Part shown: positions 5,732 to 5,810 of the stretch, in pieces
Layout of the letters: each line of letters starts with the position of its first letter
How positions within the stretch are numbered: the first letter of the stretch is position 1
Notes under the pieces: model-generated
Told to the model about the DNA's origin: nothing
Databases searched by the model: none
Seen by the model: the letters and a program-made list of their open reading frames with translations, nothing else
DNA from: Gemmatimonadota bacterium
Lineage (GTDB): Bacteria; JAAXHH01
NCBI GenBank assembly: GCA_026713285.1
Contig: JAPOOT010000367.1
Coordinates: 1-5,810 of the forward strand
Reading direction: 5' to 3'
DNA length: 5,810 bases
Program-made: the position numbers and the translations under genes

Positions 5732-5806
5732 GGCCTTTTTTTTCAATATATTAAGAGGGTGTCCAAGCAGATATCTGCTACCTCTTTCAACCGAAAAAGA
5801 AAGGCC
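5732..5806. repeat. 75-bp nested imperfect dyad near the right edge
   Basis: There are three nested inverted repeats. The outer arms are GGCC-T8-C (5732-5744) against GAAAAAGAAAGGCC (5793-5806), 13 pairs with one bulged G. The middle arms are AAGAGG (5753-5758) against CCTCTT (5781-5786). The centre is a perfect 14-bp palindrome AGCAGATATCTGCT (5766-5779). The centre alone could be a dimeric-protein operator upstream of the minus-strand genes. The whole could be a hairpin-forming element such as a small palindromic or MITE-like repeat. It does not look like a standard intrinsic terminator on either strand. Confidence 0.6.
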
Positions 5807-5810
5807 CCTG

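Noticed and set aside
5485..5754. Plus-strand frames opposite the 93-residue ORF
   Set aside because: They are Ser/Phe-rich shadow translations without a ribosome binding site. The minus frame has better protein-like composition, though confidence there is also modest.
4831..5810. Second att copy of the selC 3' end, or a CRISPR array
   Set aside because: I scanned for repeats of GGGTTCGATTCCCAC and for regularly spaced repeats and found none in this stretch.

Overview
The window looks like the chromosome of an uncultured, GC-rich, Gram-negative-type bacterium that uses selenocysteine. The first 4.7 kb is GC-rich (the 60-base lines of selB that I counted by hand range from 50 to 72% G+C). It carries tatC, a degenerate sugar-nucleotidyltransferase-like gene, selB and the selenocysteine tRNA gene selC. 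The phylum cannot be fixed from this window. A very acidic Asp/Gly-rich TatC tail and an in-frame Arg/Gly/Ala-rich tandem repeat would suit several uncultured marine or soil lineages, but that is inference.

Layout. At 1-97 (minus) there may be the start of a gene running off the left edge. tatC lies on the minus strand (119-1327), with an unusual acidic C-terminal extension of about 155 residues. A divergent intergenic region (1328-1556) has a plausible promoter in each direction. On the plus strand, 1557-2582 encodes a nucleotidyltransferase-fold plus left-handed beta-helix protein whose catalytic motifs are missing; part of the domain is occupied by a 33-bp in-frame tandem repeat. After 82 bp comes selB (2665-4653), then 79 bp later selC (4733-4830, anticodon TCA, CCA encoded). 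SelB and tRNA-Sec act together: SelB-GTP carries Sec-tRNA(Sec) to in-frame UGA codons followed by a SECIS hairpin. selA, selD and any clear selenoprotein gene lie outside the window.

Immediately 3' of selC the character changes. Counted lines fall to 33-43% G+C, genes switch to the minus strand, and only short or damaged reading frames occur. These are a 73-residue membrane-anchored protein (4889-5110) whose C-terminal Cys pair looks mutated away, a short GRPK/RVTVCFTE ribbon-helix-helix-like fragment interrupted by TGA (5285-5398), an unrecognised 93-residue frame (5421-5702), and a 75-bp imperfect dyad (5732-5806). The simplest reading is the decayed edge of a genomic island inserted at the 3' end of selC, a known integration hotspot in other bacteria. 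No integrase or second att copy is visible here. The possibility that the two TGA codons are read as Sec is raised below but is less likely than decay.
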